39,650 bases of DNA. It comes from Colwellia sp. (GTDB lineage: Bacteria > Pseudomonadota > Gammaproteobacteria > Enterobacterales > Alteromonadaceae). A model generated the notes under the pieces. It did no database searches. It saw only the letters and a list, made by a program, of their open reading frames with translations, and had not been told where the DNA came from. Both the position numbers and the translations under genes were made by a program. The DNA is taken from the NCBI GenBank assembly GCA_016765685.1, contig JAESPR010000115.1, positions 1 through 39,650 on the forward strand, read 5' to 3'. Below are positions 8,719 through 19,733 of the stretch, one piece after another. Within the stretch, counting starts at the first letter, position 1. Each line of letters begins with the position of its first letter.

Positions 8719-9797
8719 TGTTACATTGGTTAGCTGAATATTTAACCCAGTATTACAGTGCGTTTAATGTTTTTTCATACTTAACGTTTCGTGCCATTGT
8801 TAGTACCTTAACGGCGTTACTTATTTCGCTTTATTTTGGTCCTAAATTAATACGTTATTTGCAAAAAATGCAAATTGGTCAAACAATACGCGATGATGGC
8901 CCGACAAGCCATTTGTCAAAAGCAGGCACGCCCACCATGGGTGGCATACTTATTTTAGCGTCTATTGTTGTCAGTATTTTATTGTGGTCCAATTTAAGCA
9001 ATGTTTATGTGTGGGTCGTGTTGTTTGTTGTGGTGAGCTTTGGGTTAATTGGTTTTGTTGATGATTACCGCAAAGTAATTCGAAAAGATGCTAATGGTTT
9101 AATTGCCAAGTGGAAGTATTTTTGGCAAACAGTGGCAGGCTTGGCAACGGCAATATTTTTATATCAAATATCGCATCCAGAGCAAACCTTTTTACTGATC
9201 CCTTTTATTAAAGACGTGATGCCGCAGTTAGGCATATTTTATATTGTCATGACTTATTTTGTCATTGTTGGCACCAGTAATGCGGTTAACCTAACTGATG
9301 GCTTAGATGGTTTAGCTATCGTACCCACCATTATGGTTGCGGGCGCGTTTGCTTTATTTGCCTATGTTACCGGTAACGTAAATTTTGCGGGCTATTTGAA
9401 TATTCCTCACATTGCTATGACCTCAGAGTTGGTGGTAGTTTGCACTGCTATTGTTGGCGCAGGTCTTGGTTTTTTATGGTTCAACACTTATCCGGCGCAG
9501 GTCTTTATGGGCGATGTTGGCTCATTATCGCTTGGCGCTGCGCTAGGGGTTATTGCCGTACTTGTTAGACAAGAGTTAGTGTTATTTATTATGGGCGGCG
9601 TTTTCGTGATAGAAACCGTGTCGGTCATTTTGCAAGTTGGCTCATACAAAATGCGCGGTCAGCGAATTTTCCGCATGGCACCTATACATCATCATTACGA
9701 ATTAAAAGGTTGGCCAGAGCCAAGAGTGATTGTGCGCTTTTGGATCATTTCAATGATTCTTGTGTTGATTGGTTTAGCTACCTTGAAGCTAAGGTAG
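8718..9797 (+). CDS. mraY: MraY, phospho-MurNAc-pentapeptide translocase
   Basis: This 359-residue polytopic membrane protein (360 in E. coli) has ten expected helices. It carries the conserved cytoplasmic motifs [12 protein letters not shown] with Asp-Asp, [24 protein letters not shown] and the [19 protein letters not shown] signature. It transfers phospho-MurNAc-pentapeptide from UDP to undecaprenyl phosphate, forming lipid I at the inner membrane. The start overlaps the murF stop (TAATG). A 69-base gap with a heptamer repeat separates it from murD. Confidence 0.98.
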   Translation: MLHWLAEYLTQYYSAFNVFSYLTFRAIVSTLTALLISLYFGPKLIRYLQKMQIGQTIRDDGPTSHLSKAGTPTMGGILILASIVVSILLWSNLSNVYVWVVLFVVVSFGLIGFVDDYRKVIRKDANGLIAKWKYFWQTVAGLATAIFLYQISHPEQTFLLIPFIKDVMPQLGIFYIVMTYFVIVGTSNAVNLTDGLDGLAIVPTIMVAGAFALFAYVTGNVNFAGYLNIPHIAMTSELVVVCTAIVGAGLGFLWFNTYPAQVFMGDVGSLSLGAALGVIAVLVRQELVLFIMGGVFVIETVSVILQVGSYKMRGQRIFRMAPIHHHYELKGWPEPRVIVRFWIISMILVLIGLATLKLR

Positions 9798-9809
9798 GCG
9801 AAGCAGAGA

Positions 9810-9837
9810 TAAGTTTGAAGTAGAAAGTTACAAGTTA
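9810..9837 (+). repeat. Degenerate 7-bp tandem repeat (AAGTT-type), mraY-murD gap
   Basis: Four consecutive heptamers can be read: TAAGTTT, GAAGTAG, AAAGTTA, CAAGTTA. Their common frame is NAAGTNN with an exact 7-base period. Similar heptamer runs occur at 19665, 28881 and 31658 (the last two on the opposite strand). The repeat fills most of the only long gap between mraY and murD. Confidence 0.5.
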
Positions 9838-9866
9838 AAAATAAATGCAAAAAAATTAGAGTGAAA

Positions 9867-11303
9867 ATGACCTTATTAGCAGATTTTAAAGATAAACAAA
9901 TACTGGTGCTAGGCGCTGGCATCACAGGCATGTCCTGTGTTCGCTACCTTAGTGCGCATGATTTGTGCTTTGCTGTTAATGATTCTCGAACCAATCCCTT
10001 TATGGCTAATTATAGTGAACAACAATTTGGTGCTGAGTTTCCCACCGCACGTTTGCATTTAGGGCAGTGGCATAGTGACCTAATAAGTCAGGCTGAGGTT
10101 ATTTTAATTAGCCCAGGCATTGATAGTACCATTAAAGAGATTTCACCCTATATTAGCGCTGATTGTCAGGTAATGGGTGATGTTGAGTTGTTTTGTCAAC
10201 TGAACAACCAACTCGGCATGAGTAAACAAGGTAAACCTATCGAACTACTGGCGTTGACTGGCTCAAACGGGAAATCAACCGTGGTGTCGTTACTGGCTCA
10301 TTTAGCCAAAAGTTTAGGTATTAATGCTCAACTTGGCGGCAATATTGGTCAGCCAGTATTAGACATTTTCATCGAAGAGCAAACGCTTAGCGCAAATTCT
10401 GCACGTAAGGTTTTACCTGAGCTATTAATTTTAGAATTATCTAGTTTTCAATTAGAAACATTGACTAGTATGCAAGCTATTGCTACTAGCGTATTAAATA
10501 TTAGTGATGATCACCTTGACCGTCATCTTAGTATGGCAAACTATCAAAACATCAAGCAAAGTATTTATCAGCAGGGTAAGTTGGCAATCACTAACCGTGA
10601 TGATGCTGCCACGTTAACACCGAATAAATTTCAACAGACTCTTTCTTTTGGTAGTGATAGGCCAGAAGAAAACCAATTTGGCATTCGCCTAGTCAATGGT
10701 AAAGCTAATTTAGCTTTTGGCAAACAACGGTTAATCGCTGTAGATGAGCTGCCCTTAGCAGGCATGCATAATGCGCTAAATTATCTAGCCGCTTTGGCAT
10801 TGGGTTACAGCGCCGGTTGGTCATTAGTTGGCATGGTTGATAACTTAGCAGGCTTTACGGGTTTGGCACATCGTTGCCAACGTATTGTTAGTGATGACGG
10901 CATCACTTGGATTAACGACTCAAAAGCAACCAATATTGGTGCCACACTTGCGGCAATTAATGGCTTGGCGCAAACTTTGTCACCAGCGCAAAATTTGATC
11001 CTCATTGCTGGAGGTGATGGTAAAGGAGCTGATTTTTCACCCTTAAACGAGCCCTTGTCACAGCATGTTAGTGAGCTGATCACCTTAGGAAAAGATGGTG
11101 ATAAAATTGCTGAATTAGTCACTAATGCAAACAAAGTTACTAACTTAAACGAAGCAGTGCAAGTGGCTAAAATGAGAGCTAAAACAGGTGATATTGTACT
11201 GCTTTCTCCTGCTTGCGCTAGTTTGGATATGTTTAAAAATTTCTCTGACCGTGGTGAGCAATTTATAGTTGCGGTAGCACAGTTAGCAGAGGCAAGCGAA
11301 TGA
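9867..11303 (+). CDS. murD: MurD, UDP-MurNAc-L-Ala:D-glutamate ligase
   Basis: This ligase of about 478 residues has an N-terminal Rossmann-like motif [11 protein letters not shown] and the ATP loop TGSNGKST (131-138). [20 protein letters not shown] and the C-terminal INDSKATN and [19 protein letters not shown] blocks are all diagnostic for MurD. It adds D-glutamate to UDP-MurNAc-L-Ala. The ATG at 9867 is preferred over the GTG at 9861 because AGAG stands at suitable spacing and MTLLADF aligns with the family start. It overlaps ftsW by four bases. Confidence 0.97.
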   Translation: MTLLADFKDKQILVLGAGITGMSCVRYLSAHDLCFAVNDSRTNPFMANYSEQQFGAEFPTARLHLGQWHSDLISQAEVILISPGIDSTIKEISPYISADCQVMGDVELFCQLNNQLGMSKQGKPIELLALTGSNGKSTVVSLLAHLAKSLGINAQLGGNIGQPVLDIFIEEQTLSANSARKVLPELLILELSSFQLETLTSMQAIATSVLNISDDHLDRHLSMANYQNIKQSIYQQGKLAITNRDDAATLTPNKFQQTLSFGSDRPEENQFGIRLVNGKANLAFGKQRLIAVDELPLAGMHNALNYLAALALGYSAGWSLVGMVDNLAGFTGLAHRCQRIVSDDGITWINDSKATNIGATLAAINGLAQTLSPAQNLILIAGGDGKGADFSPLNEPLSQHVSELITLGKDGDKIAELVTNANKVTNLNEAVQVAKMRAKTGDIVLLSPACASLDMFKNFSDRGEQFIVAVAQLAEASE

Positions 11304-12583
11304 ATGCCTCTAACGTGACAACGAACAAAAACGAACAGCAAATTAAGTTGTCATTTTTGTCTGCGCTCACTAACACGGTTACTCGTAGAGTTGCTAACAT
11401 TTTTGATAGTAAAACCACCACAACGCAAAGTGGTGCGGTATTCGATCGCAGTTTTGTGATGTTAGCCTTGATGATGTACATGATAGGTTTGGTCATGGTG
11501 GCTAGTTCATCAATGCCAGTAGCCGAGCGTTTGTTCAACAATCCCTTTCATTTTGTAATTCGTCATGCCATTTATATTGTGTTGAGCTTAGGTATTGCCG
11601 GTGTTGCTCTGCAAATTCCCATGGCGTGGTGGCAAAAAAATAGCAGTTATTTGTTAATATTAGGCATTGCACTTTTAGTGATAGTGCTGCTCGTTGGCCG
11701 CACCGTTAATGGCTCTACCCGTTGGATTGTTGTTGGACCTATTACCGTACAAGCCGCTGAACCCGCTAAGTTGTTTTTCTTTTGTTATCTTGCCGCTTAC
11801 TTAGTGCGCCGCCGCGATCAGGTGATGGAAGATTGGCGTGGTTTTGCTAAACCCTTGGTTGTTTTTGGCGTGCTCGCTGCTTTACTCTTACGCCAACCAG
11901 ACTTAGGCACGATTATTGTGATGTTTGTCACGACGTTTGGTTTGTTATTTTTAGCGGGCGCCAAACTTTGGCAGTTTATTAGTTTGGCTTCGGTCGGCGT
12001 GCTGTTACTGTCTTTATTAGCGATTTTTGAACCGTATCGTTGGCGTCGCATCACCAGTTTCTTAGACCCATGGCAAGACCCTTTTGGCAGTGGTTATCAA
12101 TTAACGCAGTCATTAATGGCTTATGGTCGAGGTGAGCTTTTTGGTCAAGGTTTAGGCAATAGTATCCAAAAATTGGAATACTTGCCCGAAGCGCATACCG
12201 ATTTTGTCATGGCAGTGTTAGCCGAAGAGTTTGGTTTTATCGGCGTAGCCGTTATTTTAGTGTTAAGCATGGTACTGGTTTTTAAAGCGTTAATGCTCGG
12301 TAAAAAAGCCATAGCAAAAGAGAAGTTTTTTGAAGGTTTTTTTGCTTATGCTCTCGGTATTTGGTTTTGTTTTCAGGCGGCAGTCAATGTTGGTGCTAGT
12401 GCCGGCATAGTACCGACCAAAGGCTTAACTATGCCGCTAATTAGTTATGGTGGTAGTTCTATGATTATTATGACCCTTGCTGTGGTTATTTTAATTCGTA
12501 TTGATCACGAATTGCGCATGCAAAGTATTCAAGCAACCTCATCAAAAAGAAAAGGTCGAAAAATTGGGGGCGATAATGATTAA
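11300..12583 (+). CDS. ftsW: FtsW, septal peptidoglycan glycosyltransferase (SEDS)
   Basis: This 427-residue SEDS protein has about ten membrane spans. The conserved loops include [26 protein letters not shown], the [23 protein letters not shown] block in two parts, [18 protein letters not shown] and [13 protein letters not shown] near the end. It polymerises lipid II at the septum with FtsI. The cytoplasmic N-terminus of about 45 residues is polar and poorly conserved. The gene starts inside the end of murD (ATGA-type overlap) and ends 8 bases inside murG. Confidence 0.97.
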   Translation: MNASNVTTNKNEQQIKLSFLSALTNTVTRRVANIFDSKTTTTQSGAVFDRSFVMLALMMYMIGLVMVASSSMPVAERLFNNPFHFVIRHAIYIVLSLGIAGVALQIPMAWWQKNSSYLLILGIALLVIVLLVGRTVNGSTRWIVVGPITVQAAEPAKLFFFCYLAAYLVRRRDQVMEDWRGFAKPLVVFGVLAALLLRQPDLGTIIVMFVTTFGLLFLAGAKLWQFISLASVGVLLLSLLAIFEPYRWRRITSFLDPWQDPFGSGYQLTQSLMAYGRGELFGQGLGNSIQKLEYLPEAHTDFVMAVLAEEFGFIGVAVILVLSMVLVFKALMLGKKAIAKEKFFEGFFAYALGIWFCFQAAVNVGASAGIVPTKGLTMPLISYGGSSMIIMTLAVVILIRIDHELRMQSIQATSSKRKGRKIGGDND

Positions 12584-13724
12584 ATCTATTAACTCTCCAA
12601 GAAAAACGAGAACTTTGTTAGTGATGGCAGGTGGCACCGGAGGGCATATTTTTCCTGGGCTTGCCGTAGCAGAAAAATTGCAAAGCAAAGGTTGGCATAT
12701 TCATTGGTTAGGCACCGCTGATCGGTTGGAAGCTGATATTGTACCTGCTCATGGTTTTGATATTTCATTTGTTAATATCAGTGGTTTACGGAACAAAAAT
12801 TTATTGGTTTGGTTGAAATTACCATTTAAGTTAGTCAACGCATTATGGCAATCACTAACGGTTATTAGAAAAGTAAAACCTGATGCTGTACTAGGTATGG
12901 GCGGCTATGCCAGTGCGCCCGGAGGTTTGGCGGCATGGCTAATGAAAAAGCCGTTGGTGGTACATGAGCAAAATGCGGCAGCCGGATTAACTAATAGATT
13001 CTTGGCGCGAATTGCAACCAAAGTGTGTTGCGCTTTTCCTCATGCTTTTGCCAGTAACATTGCGGCTGAAGTTGTCGGTAATCCATTAAGAGCCAGTATT
13101 ATTGAAGGCACTAATCAAGAGCGAATAAATCAAAAAAGTAGCGTTCAAGAGTCAGTAAAAAATAGTCACAATATTTTAGTGGTCGGTGGCAGTTTAGGGG
13201 CACAAGTATTAAATCAAACGGTGCCGGATAGTTTTGCCAAATTGAGAGCTATAAATCACAGCAATGATAACTTGCCCTTTAATATTTGGCATCAAACCGG
13301 AAAAGGTAAACAGCAAGGTGTTATCGATGCTTATAATCAGCAAAAACTAGCGGATGAACAGGTGAGGGTGGCTGAATTTATTGATGATATTGCCAGTGCT
13401 TATCAGTGGGCAGATGTAGTCATTTGTCGAGCTGGTGCGTTAACCGTATCTGAATTGGCAATGGCGGCAACGCCCGCAATATTTATCCCCTTGCCACATG
13501 CCGTTGATGATCACCAAACAAAAAATGCCCAGTATTTAGTTTCCCGTGGTGGCGCTACCTTGATTAAACAAAAAGACTTAACCAGTGACGTGTTAGCTAA
13601 ATTATTAACTGAATTATTTAGTGAGCCACAAATTTTACAAAATATGAAACAAGCGACTTTCGCAGCAGCTGATGGCGATGCGACCAATAAAGTTGCCCTG
13701 CTTTGTCAGCAAGTGGCGGCTTAG
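12576..13724 (+). CDS. murG: MurG, lipid II synthase (GlcNAc transferase)
   Basis: This family GT28 glycosyltransferase of 382 residues adds GlcNAc from UDP-GlcNAc to lipid I on the cytoplasmic face. It shows [17 protein letters not shown] near the N-terminus, [40 protein letters not shown], and the nucleotide-binding segment [13 protein letters not shown] followed by [14 protein letters not shown]. The ATG at 12576 is chosen because GGGG stands 6 bases upstream. An ATG 25 codons earlier exists but lies deep in ftsW with no ribosome site and would add an unconserved tail. Confidence 0.97.
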   Translation: MIKSINSPRKTRTLLVMAGGTGGHIFPGLAVAEKLQSKGWHIHWLGTADRLEADIVPAHGFDISFVNISGLRNKNLLVWLKLPFKLVNALWQSLTVIRKVKPDAVLGMGGYASAPGGLAAWLMKKPLVVHEQNAAAGLTNRFLARIATKVCCAFPHAFASNIAAEVVGNPLRASIIEGTNQERINQKSSVQESVKNSHNILVVGGSLGAQVLNQTVPDSFAKLRAINHSNDNLPFNIWHQTGKGKQQGVIDAYNQQKLADEQVRVAEFIDDIASAYQWADVVICRAGALTVSELAMAATPAIFIPLPHAVDDHQTKNAQYLVSRGGATLIKQKDLTSDVLAKLLTELFSEPQILQNMKQATFAAADGDATNKVALLCQQVAA

Positions 13725-13731
13725 CAAGAAG

Positions 13732-15192
13732 ATGAGTAATGAGATGAGTCTAAAAGCAATGAATAGAAATAAAGCGAATATACCTGAAATGCGCCGAGTT
13801 AAATGCATCCACTTTGTTGGTATTGGCGGCGCAGGTATGAGCGGCATTGCCGAGGTCTTACTTAACGAAGGTTACCAAATATCAGGCTCAGATATTGGTG
13901 ATAATCAAGTGGTAAAACGTTTAATCAAACTAGGCGCAACAATTACCATTGGCCATGCCAGTGAAAATATCAAAGGCGCTAGTGTTATCGTGGTTTCTAC
14001 GGCAATTAATCAAGATAACCCTGAATTAGTCGCAGCTAAAGAACAGCGGATTCCGGTAGTACGGCGCGCTGAAATGTTAGCAGAGCTGATGCGTTTTCGA
14101 CACGGTATTGCGATTGCAGGCACCCATGGAAAAACCACTACAACCAGTTTAATCGCCAGTATTTTTGCTCAAGGCCAGTTAGACCCTACTTTCGTTATTG
14201 GCGGTTTGCTCAATAGTGCTGGTACTAATGCACGGTTAGGTAGTAGTCGTTATTTAGTGGCCGAAGCCGATGAAAGTGACGCTTCTTTTTTACATTTACA
14301 ACCTATGGTGTCGGTAATCACCAATATCGACAAAGATCATATGGAAACCTATCAGGGCGATTTTGAAAAATTAAAAGACACCTATATCGAGTTCTTACAT
14401 AACTTACCATTTTATGGTTTAGCGGTAGTCTGCATAGATAACCCCGTTGTTCGCGAGTTATTACCCCGCATTAGCCGTCAAGTGATCACCTATGGTTTTT
14501 CCGAAGATGCCGATATTCGCGCAGTAAATTATCAACAAGATGGTGGTGTGAGTTATTTTACCGTGGAAATGGATGGCCAACCGCCTCTAGATATGAGTGT
14601 CAATTTACCGGGGCAACATAATGTGCTTAACGCGCTTGCCGGTGTTGCCGTTGCTAAAGATGAAGGCATTGCCGATGAAGCTATTTGTCAGGCATTAACC
14701 GAGTTTGCCGGTATTGGTCGTCGCTTCGAACAATTAGCAGATCTAAAAACTGACGCCGGAAATATGGTGTTAGTTGATGATTATGGTCATCATCCCAGCG
14801 AAGTTAAAGCGACAATTATCGCGATGCGTACCGGCTGGCCAGATAAACGTTTAGTGATGGTGTTTCAGCCGCATCGGTATTCGCGTACTCGTGATTTGTA
14901 TGAAGATTTTGTCGAAGTATTGTCACAAGTTGACTGTTTATTTTTATTAGATGTTTATGGTGCAGGTGAAACCCCAATTGCCAGTGCCGACAGTAAAAGC
15001 CTAATGCGCTCTATTCGTCAACGAGGACAAATTGAACCCGTCTATGTCAGTAATGTAGATGACTTGCCTGAGTTGCTTGCCGCACAACTACAAGATAACG
15101 ATATGGTGATCACTCAAGGTGCCGGTAATATTGGTGCGATAGCAAGAGGTTTGTCAAATCATCCATTGTTAGTGCAAGCAGGGCTTAAATAA
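13732..15192 (+). CDS. murC: MurC, UDP-MurNAc:L-alanine ligase
   Basis: This ligase has about 486 residues (491 in E. coli). It contains [21 protein letters not shown], the ATP loop GTHGKTTT (130-137), [21 protein letters not shown] and [11 protein letters not shown] with the characteristic His-His pair. It attaches the first peptide residue to UDP-MurNAc. Several in-frame ATGs (13732, 13744, 13759) lie upstream of the conserved PEMRRV. Spacing to AAGAAG is imperfect for all; 13732 gives a length close to E. coli but the start is uncertain within these. It follows murG by 7 bases. Confidence 0.96.
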   Translation: MSNEMSLKAMNRNKANIPEMRRVKCIHFVGIGGAGMSGIAEVLLNEGYQISGSDIGDNQVVKRLIKLGATITIGHASENIKGASVIVVSTAINQDNPELVAAKEQRIPVVRRAEMLAELMRFRHGIAIAGTHGKTTTTSLIASIFAQGQLDPTFVIGGLLNSAGTNARLGSSRYLVAEADESDASFLHLQPMVSVITNIDKDHMETYQGDFEKLKDTYIEFLHNLPFYGLAVVCIDNPVVRELLPRISRQVITYGFSEDADIRAVNYQQDGGVSYFTVEMDGQPPLDMSVNLPGQHNVLNALAGVAVAKDEGIADEAICQALTEFAGIGRRFEQLADLKTDAGNMVLVDDYGHHPSEVKATIIAMRTGWPDKRLVMVFQPHRYSRTRDLYEDFVEVLSQVDCLFLLDVYGAGETPIASADSKSLMRSIRQRGQIEPVYVSNVDDLPELLAAQLQDNDMVITQGAGNIGAIARGLSNHPLLVQAGLK

Positions 15193-16122
15193 ATGACTAT
15201 CACTGCATTGAAAAAAGCGCCCATTGGGGTGCTTTATGGCGGTAACTCAGCTGAACGTGAAGTATCACTTAATTCAGGTGAAGCCGTAGCCAACGGGCTA
15301 ACACAAGCTGGCTTCAATGTCGTTTTAATAGACACCAAAGAAACGCCCTTAACCGCATTAGTAGCACAAAATATCAAGCGGGTATTTATTGCCTTACATG
15401 GCAGAGGTGGTGAAGATGGCTGTTTGCAAGGTGCCTTAGAATATTTAGGGATCGCCTATACCGGCGCTAATGTTTTAGGCTCGGCGCTATCAATGGACAA
15501 AGTACGCAGTAAGCAAATATTTAGAGCATGTAACTTACCTACAGCAGCTTTTTCAGTGGTTACTAAGGCCGAATTTGCCACGCTTGATATAAAAAGTCAA
15601 CTTAACGCCTTAGGCGGTAAAGTCATGGTTAAACCGGCTCATGAAGGCTCAAGTATCGGTATGGCGATGGCGGACACCCCGGAAAAGTTACATAACGCTT
15701 TGGTAGCCGCCTTTGGTTTCGATGGCTATGTGTTATTGGAAACATGGATTGATGGCCCTGAATATACGGTGGCTATTTTAGGTGATGAAGCACTACCGGC
15801 CATTCATATGGAAACGCCGCGAGAGTTTTATGATTATGAAGCAAAGTATCAATCAACTAGCACGCAATATCATTGTCCTTGTGGTTTGTCAGAGGAAGAA
15901 GAAGAAAAAATAAAAGCGCTATCATTGCAAGCATTCAAGGCAACAGGTGCCAGTGGTTGGGGACGTGTTGATTTAATGCAAGATAATCAAGGTCATTGGC
16001 AAATATTAGAAGTAAACACAGTGCCGGGTATGACTCAAACATCATTAGTTCCCAAAGCGGCAAAAGTACACGGGTTAACTTTTAGTGAATTAGTAGAACG
16101 TATTGTTCTGCTCAGTTTGTAG
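15193..16122 (+). CDS. ddlB: D-alanine--D-alanine ligase
   Basis: This 309-residue ATP-grasp enzyme is a near match in length to E. coli DdlB (306). It has [18 protein letters not shown] at the N-terminus, [14 protein letters not shown], the ATP-grasp [12 protein letters not shown] and the C-terminal [20 protein letters not shown], whose Glu and Asn bind Mg. It makes the D-Ala-D-Ala used by MurF. It starts directly after the murC stop with no gap. Its TAG stop (16120-16122) lies in the left arm of a GTAGGT palindromic repeat. Confidence 0.96.
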   Translation: MTITALKKAPIGVLYGGNSAEREVSLNSGEAVANGLTQAGFNVVLIDTKETPLTALVAQNIKRVFIALHGRGGEDGCLQGALEYLGIAYTGANVLGSALSMDKVRSKQIFRACNLPTAAFSVVTKAEFATLDIKSQLNALGGKVMVKPAHEGSSIGMAMADTPEKLHNALVAAFGFDGYVLLETWIDGPEYTVAILGDEALPAIHMETPREFYDYEAKYQSTSTQYHCPCGLSEEEEEKIKALSLQAFKATGASGWGRVDLMQDNQGHWQILEVNTVPGMTQTSLVPKAAKVHGLTFSELVERIVLLSL

Positions 16123-16167
16123 GTTGGAATTTATTCCAACAACATTGTAGGAACGGCATAAGCCGAA
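16119..16167. repeat. Bipartite palindromic intergenic repeat, copy 2
   Basis: The left half is GTAGGTTGGAA followed by TTTATTCCAACA, a hairpin (TTGGAA/TTCCAA). The right half begins TTGTAGG and has CGGC-ATAA-GCCG. The final CCTAC arm seen in copies 1 and 3 is lost. The element supplies the ddlB stop codon and ends about 9 bases before the ftsQ ATG, leaving that gene without an evident Shine-Dalgarno. Confidence 0.65.
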
Positions 16168-16176
16168 AATAATAAT

Positions 16177-17118
16177 ATGAATAACAAGCTAACCACATCG
16201 ATAAACAAACAAACATGGTCATTTGGCCTAGGTTTGGCGTTTTTCGTTTGTGTGCTTATTGGCTTAATTAGTAGTGGTTGGTGGTTAACAAAAATGTTGG
16301 TTGAGCAAGAACATTCACCGGTTAATTCGATAGTTATTAGTGGCGAAATGCCTTATACCCAACGTGCGGAAGTACTAAGTGCCATCAATGATATTGATTT
16401 AGGGAATTTTTTCCAAGTTGACGTTAATGATATCCAACAACAAGTTTCCGCATTGCCATGGGTTTATTCGGTAGCGGTTAGAAAACAATGGCCTAGTGAA
16501 GTAAAAATTTATGTGGTTGATCAAACGCCGGTGGCTTTATGGAATGGCGATTTTTTATTGAACCAGTTTGGTAAAGCGTTTCAAGCAGATAAAAAACAAT
16601 TGAAAGTCACGTTACCAGAATTTTTTGGCCCCGAAGGAACTGAGCTATTAGCATTAGAGAATTTTATTAACTTAAACGACTTACTAGAGTACCGAAATTT
16701 AGCCATTGATGAACTGGTGCTCAGTGAGCGTTTTTCATGGCAACTGACCTTAAATGATGGTGTTATGCTCAATTTGGGTCGTGAAGAACGGGTAAAAAGA
16801 ATACAAAGATTTATGGATGTTTATCCTTTAATAAAAACGCACCTTAAGCAGCAAAAAAAGCAACAGCAGCAACAGAAAAATAATCGAAAAAAATCGTTAA
16901 AACAAGCGGTGGATTATATAGATTTACGGTATGATACGGGATTGGCAGTTGGCTGGAAACCAGTCACTGATCTGTCATCTAACATGAACTTAAAAAAACA
17001 ACAAAAATCAAACCGCACAGTTATGTTTCAATACGCTATGTTTCAGAACTATTTAGTTAGAAACTATTCATTTAAAAAGAATGATCTGCACACAAAAGAG
17101 TTGACCTTGAATGTCTAA
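16177..17118 (+). CDS. ftsQ: FtsQ, divisome POTRA-domain protein
   Basis: This 313-residue bitopic protein (276 in E. coli) has an N-terminal cytoplasmic part, a membrane span about residues 17-37 (FGLGLAFFVCVLIGLISSG), a POTRA domain about 50-118 and the beta domain ending at YIDLRYDTGLAVGWK (247-261). FtsQ recruits FtsB and FtsL to the division site. Two features are odd. One is a Gln/Lys-rich insertion about residues 224-244 (KQQKKQQQQQKNNRKK) just before the last conserved beta strand; the other is a basic tail of about 50 residues after GWK. It starts close to a palindromic repeat and overlaps ftsA by 8 bases. Confidence 0.93.
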   Translation: MNNKLTTSINKQTWSFGLGLAFFVCVLIGLISSGWWLTKMLVEQEHSPVNSIVISGEMPYTQRAEVLSAINDIDLGNFFQVDVNDIQQQVSALPWVYSVAVRKQWPSEVKIYVVDQTPVALWNGDFLLNQFGKAFQADKKQLKVTLPEFFGPEGTELLALENFINLNDLLEYRNLAIDELVLSERFSWQLTLNDGVMLNLGREERVKRIQRFMDVYPLIKTHLKQQKKQQQQQKNNRKKSLKQAVDYIDLRYDTGLAVGWKPVTDLSSNMNLKKQQKSNRTVMFQYAMFQNYLVRNYSFKKNDLHTKELTLNV

Positions 17119-18346
17119 AGTTACAGAAAGAAATTTAGTTGTTGGACTAGATATCGGTACATCTAAAATATCCGTCGCGGTGGGTGAAATCACCCCTGAC
17201 AATCAGTTAAGTATTGTTGGTGTGGGTAATCAACCGGCACGTGGTATGGATAAAGGCGGCGTTAATGATTTGAATTTAGTAATTCAATCCATTCAACGAG
17301 CCATTAATGAAGCTGAATTGATGGCAGATTGTCAAATAAGCTCGATTTATTTAGGCATTTCAGGCAAACACATTAGTTGTCAAAATGAAAATGGCATGGT
17401 GCCAATCAATGACAAAGAAGTCATTCAAGAAGACGTTGATAATGTTATTCATACTGCGCGCAGTGTGCCTATTTCAGCTGAGCGCCGGATGCTGCATGTA
17501 TTGCCGCAAGAATATAGCATCGATTGCCAAGATGGCATCAAAAGTCCTATTGGCATGTCGGGTGTGCGAATGGAAGCCAAAGTACATATTATTACTTGTG
17601 CTAACGACATGGCTAAAAATTTAGTGAAATGTGTCGAACGTTGTAACTTAAATGCCGATCAACTTATTTTCTCTGCTTTAGCGTCAAGTTACTCAGTATT
17701 AACCGATGATGAAAAAGAATTAGGTATTTGTGTCGTTGATATGGGGGCCGGCACCATGGATCTATCAATATTTACCGGTGGTGCGCTTCGTCATACCGCT
17801 GTTATTCCAGTGGCAGGCAATCAAGTGACTAGCGATATCGCTAAAATATTCCGTACCCCGATAAGCCATGCAGAAGATATTAAGGTGCAATATGCCTGTG
17901 CATTAAGGCACTTAGTTAGCATGGAAGAAAGCATTGAAGTGCCTAGTGTTGGCGGTCGTCCTGCACGCACTATGTCACGCCATACGTTATCTGAAGTAGT
18001 TGAACCAAGATACCATGAACTATTTGAACTGATCCAAGAAGCCGTGCGAGAAGCGGGTTTAGCCGATCAAATTGCCGCTGGTTATGTATTAACGGGAGGT
18101 ACGGCAAAAATGGAAGGCGTGGTGGAATTTGCAGAAGAAGTATTTCAAATGCCAGTACGTGTTGCTTCACCACTAGCGGTGCAAGGTTTGCGGGAATATA
18201 TTGATGATCCCAGTTATGCGACGGTGGTTGGCTTGCTGCATTATGGTATGCAAGCGCACGAGTCTGGCGCGAAAGAGAATAATAACGCTGCAGGGGTTAC
18301 CGGTTTGTGGTCACGCCTTCATGCTTGGTTTAAAGGTGAGTTTTAA
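17111..18346 (+). CDS. ftsA: FtsA, actin-like tether of the Z-ring
   Basis: This 411-residue actin-fold ATPase has phosphate-loop motifs LVVGLDIGTSKISVAVGE (N-terminus) and CVVDMGAGTMDLSIF (about residue 207), the adenosine motif YVLTGGTAKMEG, and a C-terminal amphipathic helix LWSRLHAWFKGEF suited to membrane binding. It anchors FtsZ to the inner membrane and recruits late divisome proteins. The start lies inside the ftsQ end, giving translational coupling. The 144-base gap to ftsZ is the longest break inside the late division genes and holds a half palindromic repeat. Confidence 0.97.
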   Translation: MSKVTERNLVVGLDIGTSKISVAVGEITPDNQLSIVGVGNQPARGMDKGGVNDLNLVIQSIQRAINEAELMADCQISSIYLGISGKHISCQNENGMVPINDKEVIQEDVDNVIHTARSVPISAERRMLHVLPQEYSIDCQDGIKSPIGMSGVRMEAKVHIITCANDMAKNLVKCVERCNLNADQLIFSALASSYSVLTDDEKELGICVVDMGAGTMDLSIFTGGALRHTAVIPVAGNQVTSDIAKIFRTPISHAEDIKVQYACALRHLVSMEESIEVPSVGGRPARTMSRHTLSEVVEPRYHELFELIQEAVREAGLADQIAAGYVLTGGTAKMEGVVEFAEEVFQMPVRVASPLAVQGLREYIDDPSYATVVGLLHYGMQAHESGAKENNNAAGVTGLWSRLHAWFKGEF

Positions 18347-18403
18347 TAAATTTACTACGCAAACTTATACATGCCACTACGTGGCGACAGAAAAAATTGT
18401 AAA

Positions 18404-18417
18404 AGCGATTTTAATCG
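18404..18417. other. Short perfect palindrome in ftsA-ftsZ gap
   Basis: GCGATTTTAATCGC is a perfect inverted repeat with 6-bp arms, followed at once by another GATTT. It could be a protein-binding site or a weak hairpin. No promoter consensus can be fixed around it with confidence, although ftsZ often has extra promoters in this position. Confidence 0.3.
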
Positions 18418-18440
18418 CGATTTAAGTAAAAACAGTGTAT

Positions 18441-18462
18441 GTAGGTCAGAATTATCCTGACA
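18441..18462. repeat. Palindromic repeat, half copy (ftsA-ftsZ gap)
   Basis: GTAGGTCAGAATTATCCTGACA corresponds to one half of the bipartite element (outer GTAGGT plus a TCAG(G/A)A/TCCTGA hairpin ending ACA). The second half is missing. The inner stem resembles the left half of the copy after secA, which also ends ATCCTGACA. I give it in parts: GTAGGTCAGAA at 18441 and TCCTGACA ending at 18462. Confidence 0.55.
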
Positions 18463-18490
18463 AATTTAGTAAAAAAACGGAGAGAGAAAA

Positions 18491-19654
18491 ATGTTTGAAT
18501 TGATGGAAGATCATAACGAAGAAGCAGTGATTAAAGTCATTGGTGTTGGCGGCGGTGGCGGTAATGCTGTTGAACACATGGTGTGCCAAACCATTGAGGG
18601 TGTTGAATTTATCACGGCTAATACTGATTCACAGGCATTGCGAAACTCATCTGCCAATGTCACTTTACAATTAGGGGCTGATGTCACTAAAGGTTTAGGT
18701 GCTGGTGCCAATCCTAACATTGGTCGCCAAGCAGCAGAAGAAGACAGAGAAACTATTATGCAAACCTTAAAAGGTGCGGATATGGTGTTTATTGCGGCCG
18801 GCATGGGTGGAGGCACGGGGACAGGTGCAGCACCAGTAGTTGCCGAAATTGCTAAAGAAATGGGTATATTAACCGTAGCTGTTGTTACTAAACCATTCCC
18901 TTTTGAAGGCAAGAAACGGATGAATTATGCCGACCAAGGCATCGAAGCGTTATCGAAAAGCGTTGACTCATTGATCACTATACCAAACGAAAAACTATTA
19001 AAAGTTTTAGGGCCGGGCACGAGTTTATTAGATGCGTTTAAAGCGGCAAATAATGTTTTATTAGGCGCAGTACAAGGTATTGCTGAGCTTATTACTCGCC
19101 CAGGTTTAATCAATGTTGATTTCGCCGATGTGCGCACGGTTATGTCTGAAATGGGCACTGCCATGATGGGCTCGGGTATTGCATCAGGTGCAGATCGCGC
19201 TGAAGAAGCAGCAGAAGCGGCTATCTCTAGTCCTTTACTTGAAGATGTTGATTTAGCCGGCGCTCGCGGTATTTTAGTTAATATTACCGCTGGTATGGAT
19301 ATTAGCATTGATGAGTTTGAAACAGTTGGTAATGCGGTAAAAGCCTTTGCTAGTGAAAATGCTACCGTAGTTGTTGGTGCAGTTATTGACCCTGAAATGA
19401 CCGAAGAATTACGCGTTACGGTTGTTGCGACGGGTATTGGCGCAGAAAGCAAGCCCGATATCACCTTGGTTAATCCTGTACCTATGTTAGAACCGAGGGT
19501 GGTTGGTGGTGATTACATACCATCAGCAATGCCGCAAGCTGAAATAGCGGTAGAGCCTATTGCTATGACCGACAGTAATGTTCAAAAAGTAGCTCACGCC
19601 GACTTAGATAACTATTTAGATATTCCCGCATTTTTGCGTAAGCAAGCGGATTAG
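18491..19654 (+). CDS. ftsZ: FtsZ, tubulin-like division GTPase
   Basis: This 387-residue FtsZ is close to E. coli (383). It has [13 protein letters not shown] at 18-30, the tubulin signature [10 protein letters not shown] (106-115) that binds GTP, and the T7-loop region. A variable linker leads to the C-terminal peptide [12 protein letters not shown], the binding site for FtsA and ZipA. A good ribosome site (GGAGAG, about 6 bases upstream) is present, stronger than for the preceding genes, consistent with the high level needed. A heptamer repeat and the lpxC promoter follow. Confidence 0.99.
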   Translation: MFELMEDHNEEAVIKVIGVGGGGGNAVEHMVCQTIEGVEFITANTDSQALRNSSANVTLQLGADVTKGLGAGANPNIGRQAAEEDRETIMQTLKGADMVFIAAGMGGGTGTGAAPVVAEIAKEMGILTVAVVTKPFPFEGKKRMNYADQGIEALSKSVDSLITIPNEKLLKVLGPGTSLLDAFKAANNVLLGAVQGIAELITRPGLINVDFADVRTVMSEMGTAMMGSGIASGADRAEEAAEAAISSPLLEDVDLAGARGILVNITAGMDISIDEFETVGNAVKAFASENATVVVGAVIDPEMTEELRVTVVATGIGAESKPDITLVNPVPMLEPRVVGGDYIPSAMPQAEIAVEPIAMTDSNVQKVAHADLDNYLDIPAFLRKQAD

Positions 19655-19664
19655 ATACGAGTAG

Positions 19665-19692
19665 CAAGTGACAAGTTATAAGTTGCAAACAG
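19665..19692 (+). repeat. Degenerate 7-bp tandem repeat (AAGTT-type), ftsZ-lpxC gap
   Basis: Consecutive heptamers CAAGTGA, CAAGTTA, TAAGTTG, CAAACAG follow each other at an exact 7-base period starting 11 bases after the ftsZ stop. The pattern matches the run at 9810-9837. Copies have drifted, so the tract seems old. Confidence 0.5.
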
Positions 19693-19733
19693 GTTAAGTA
19701 ATAGCAGATTAAAACGAGTAGATAAGTGATTTT

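Noticed and set aside
10805..11341. 178-codon reverse-strand frame opposite the murD end
   Set aside because: Shadow of murD/ftsW; composition and position give no support for a gene.
12501..12575. Earlier ATG giving murG a 25-residue N-terminal extension
   Set aside because: It lies inside ftsW, lacks a ribosome site, and the extension has no counterpart in MurG; GGGG before ATG 12576 is better.
18511..19464. Long reverse-strand open frames opposite ftsZ (133 and 179 codons)
   Set aside because: They lie wholly inside ftsZ in the opposite direction, are Ala/Ser/Pro-rich in the way antisense frames of this codon use are, and have no ribosome site or known motif.
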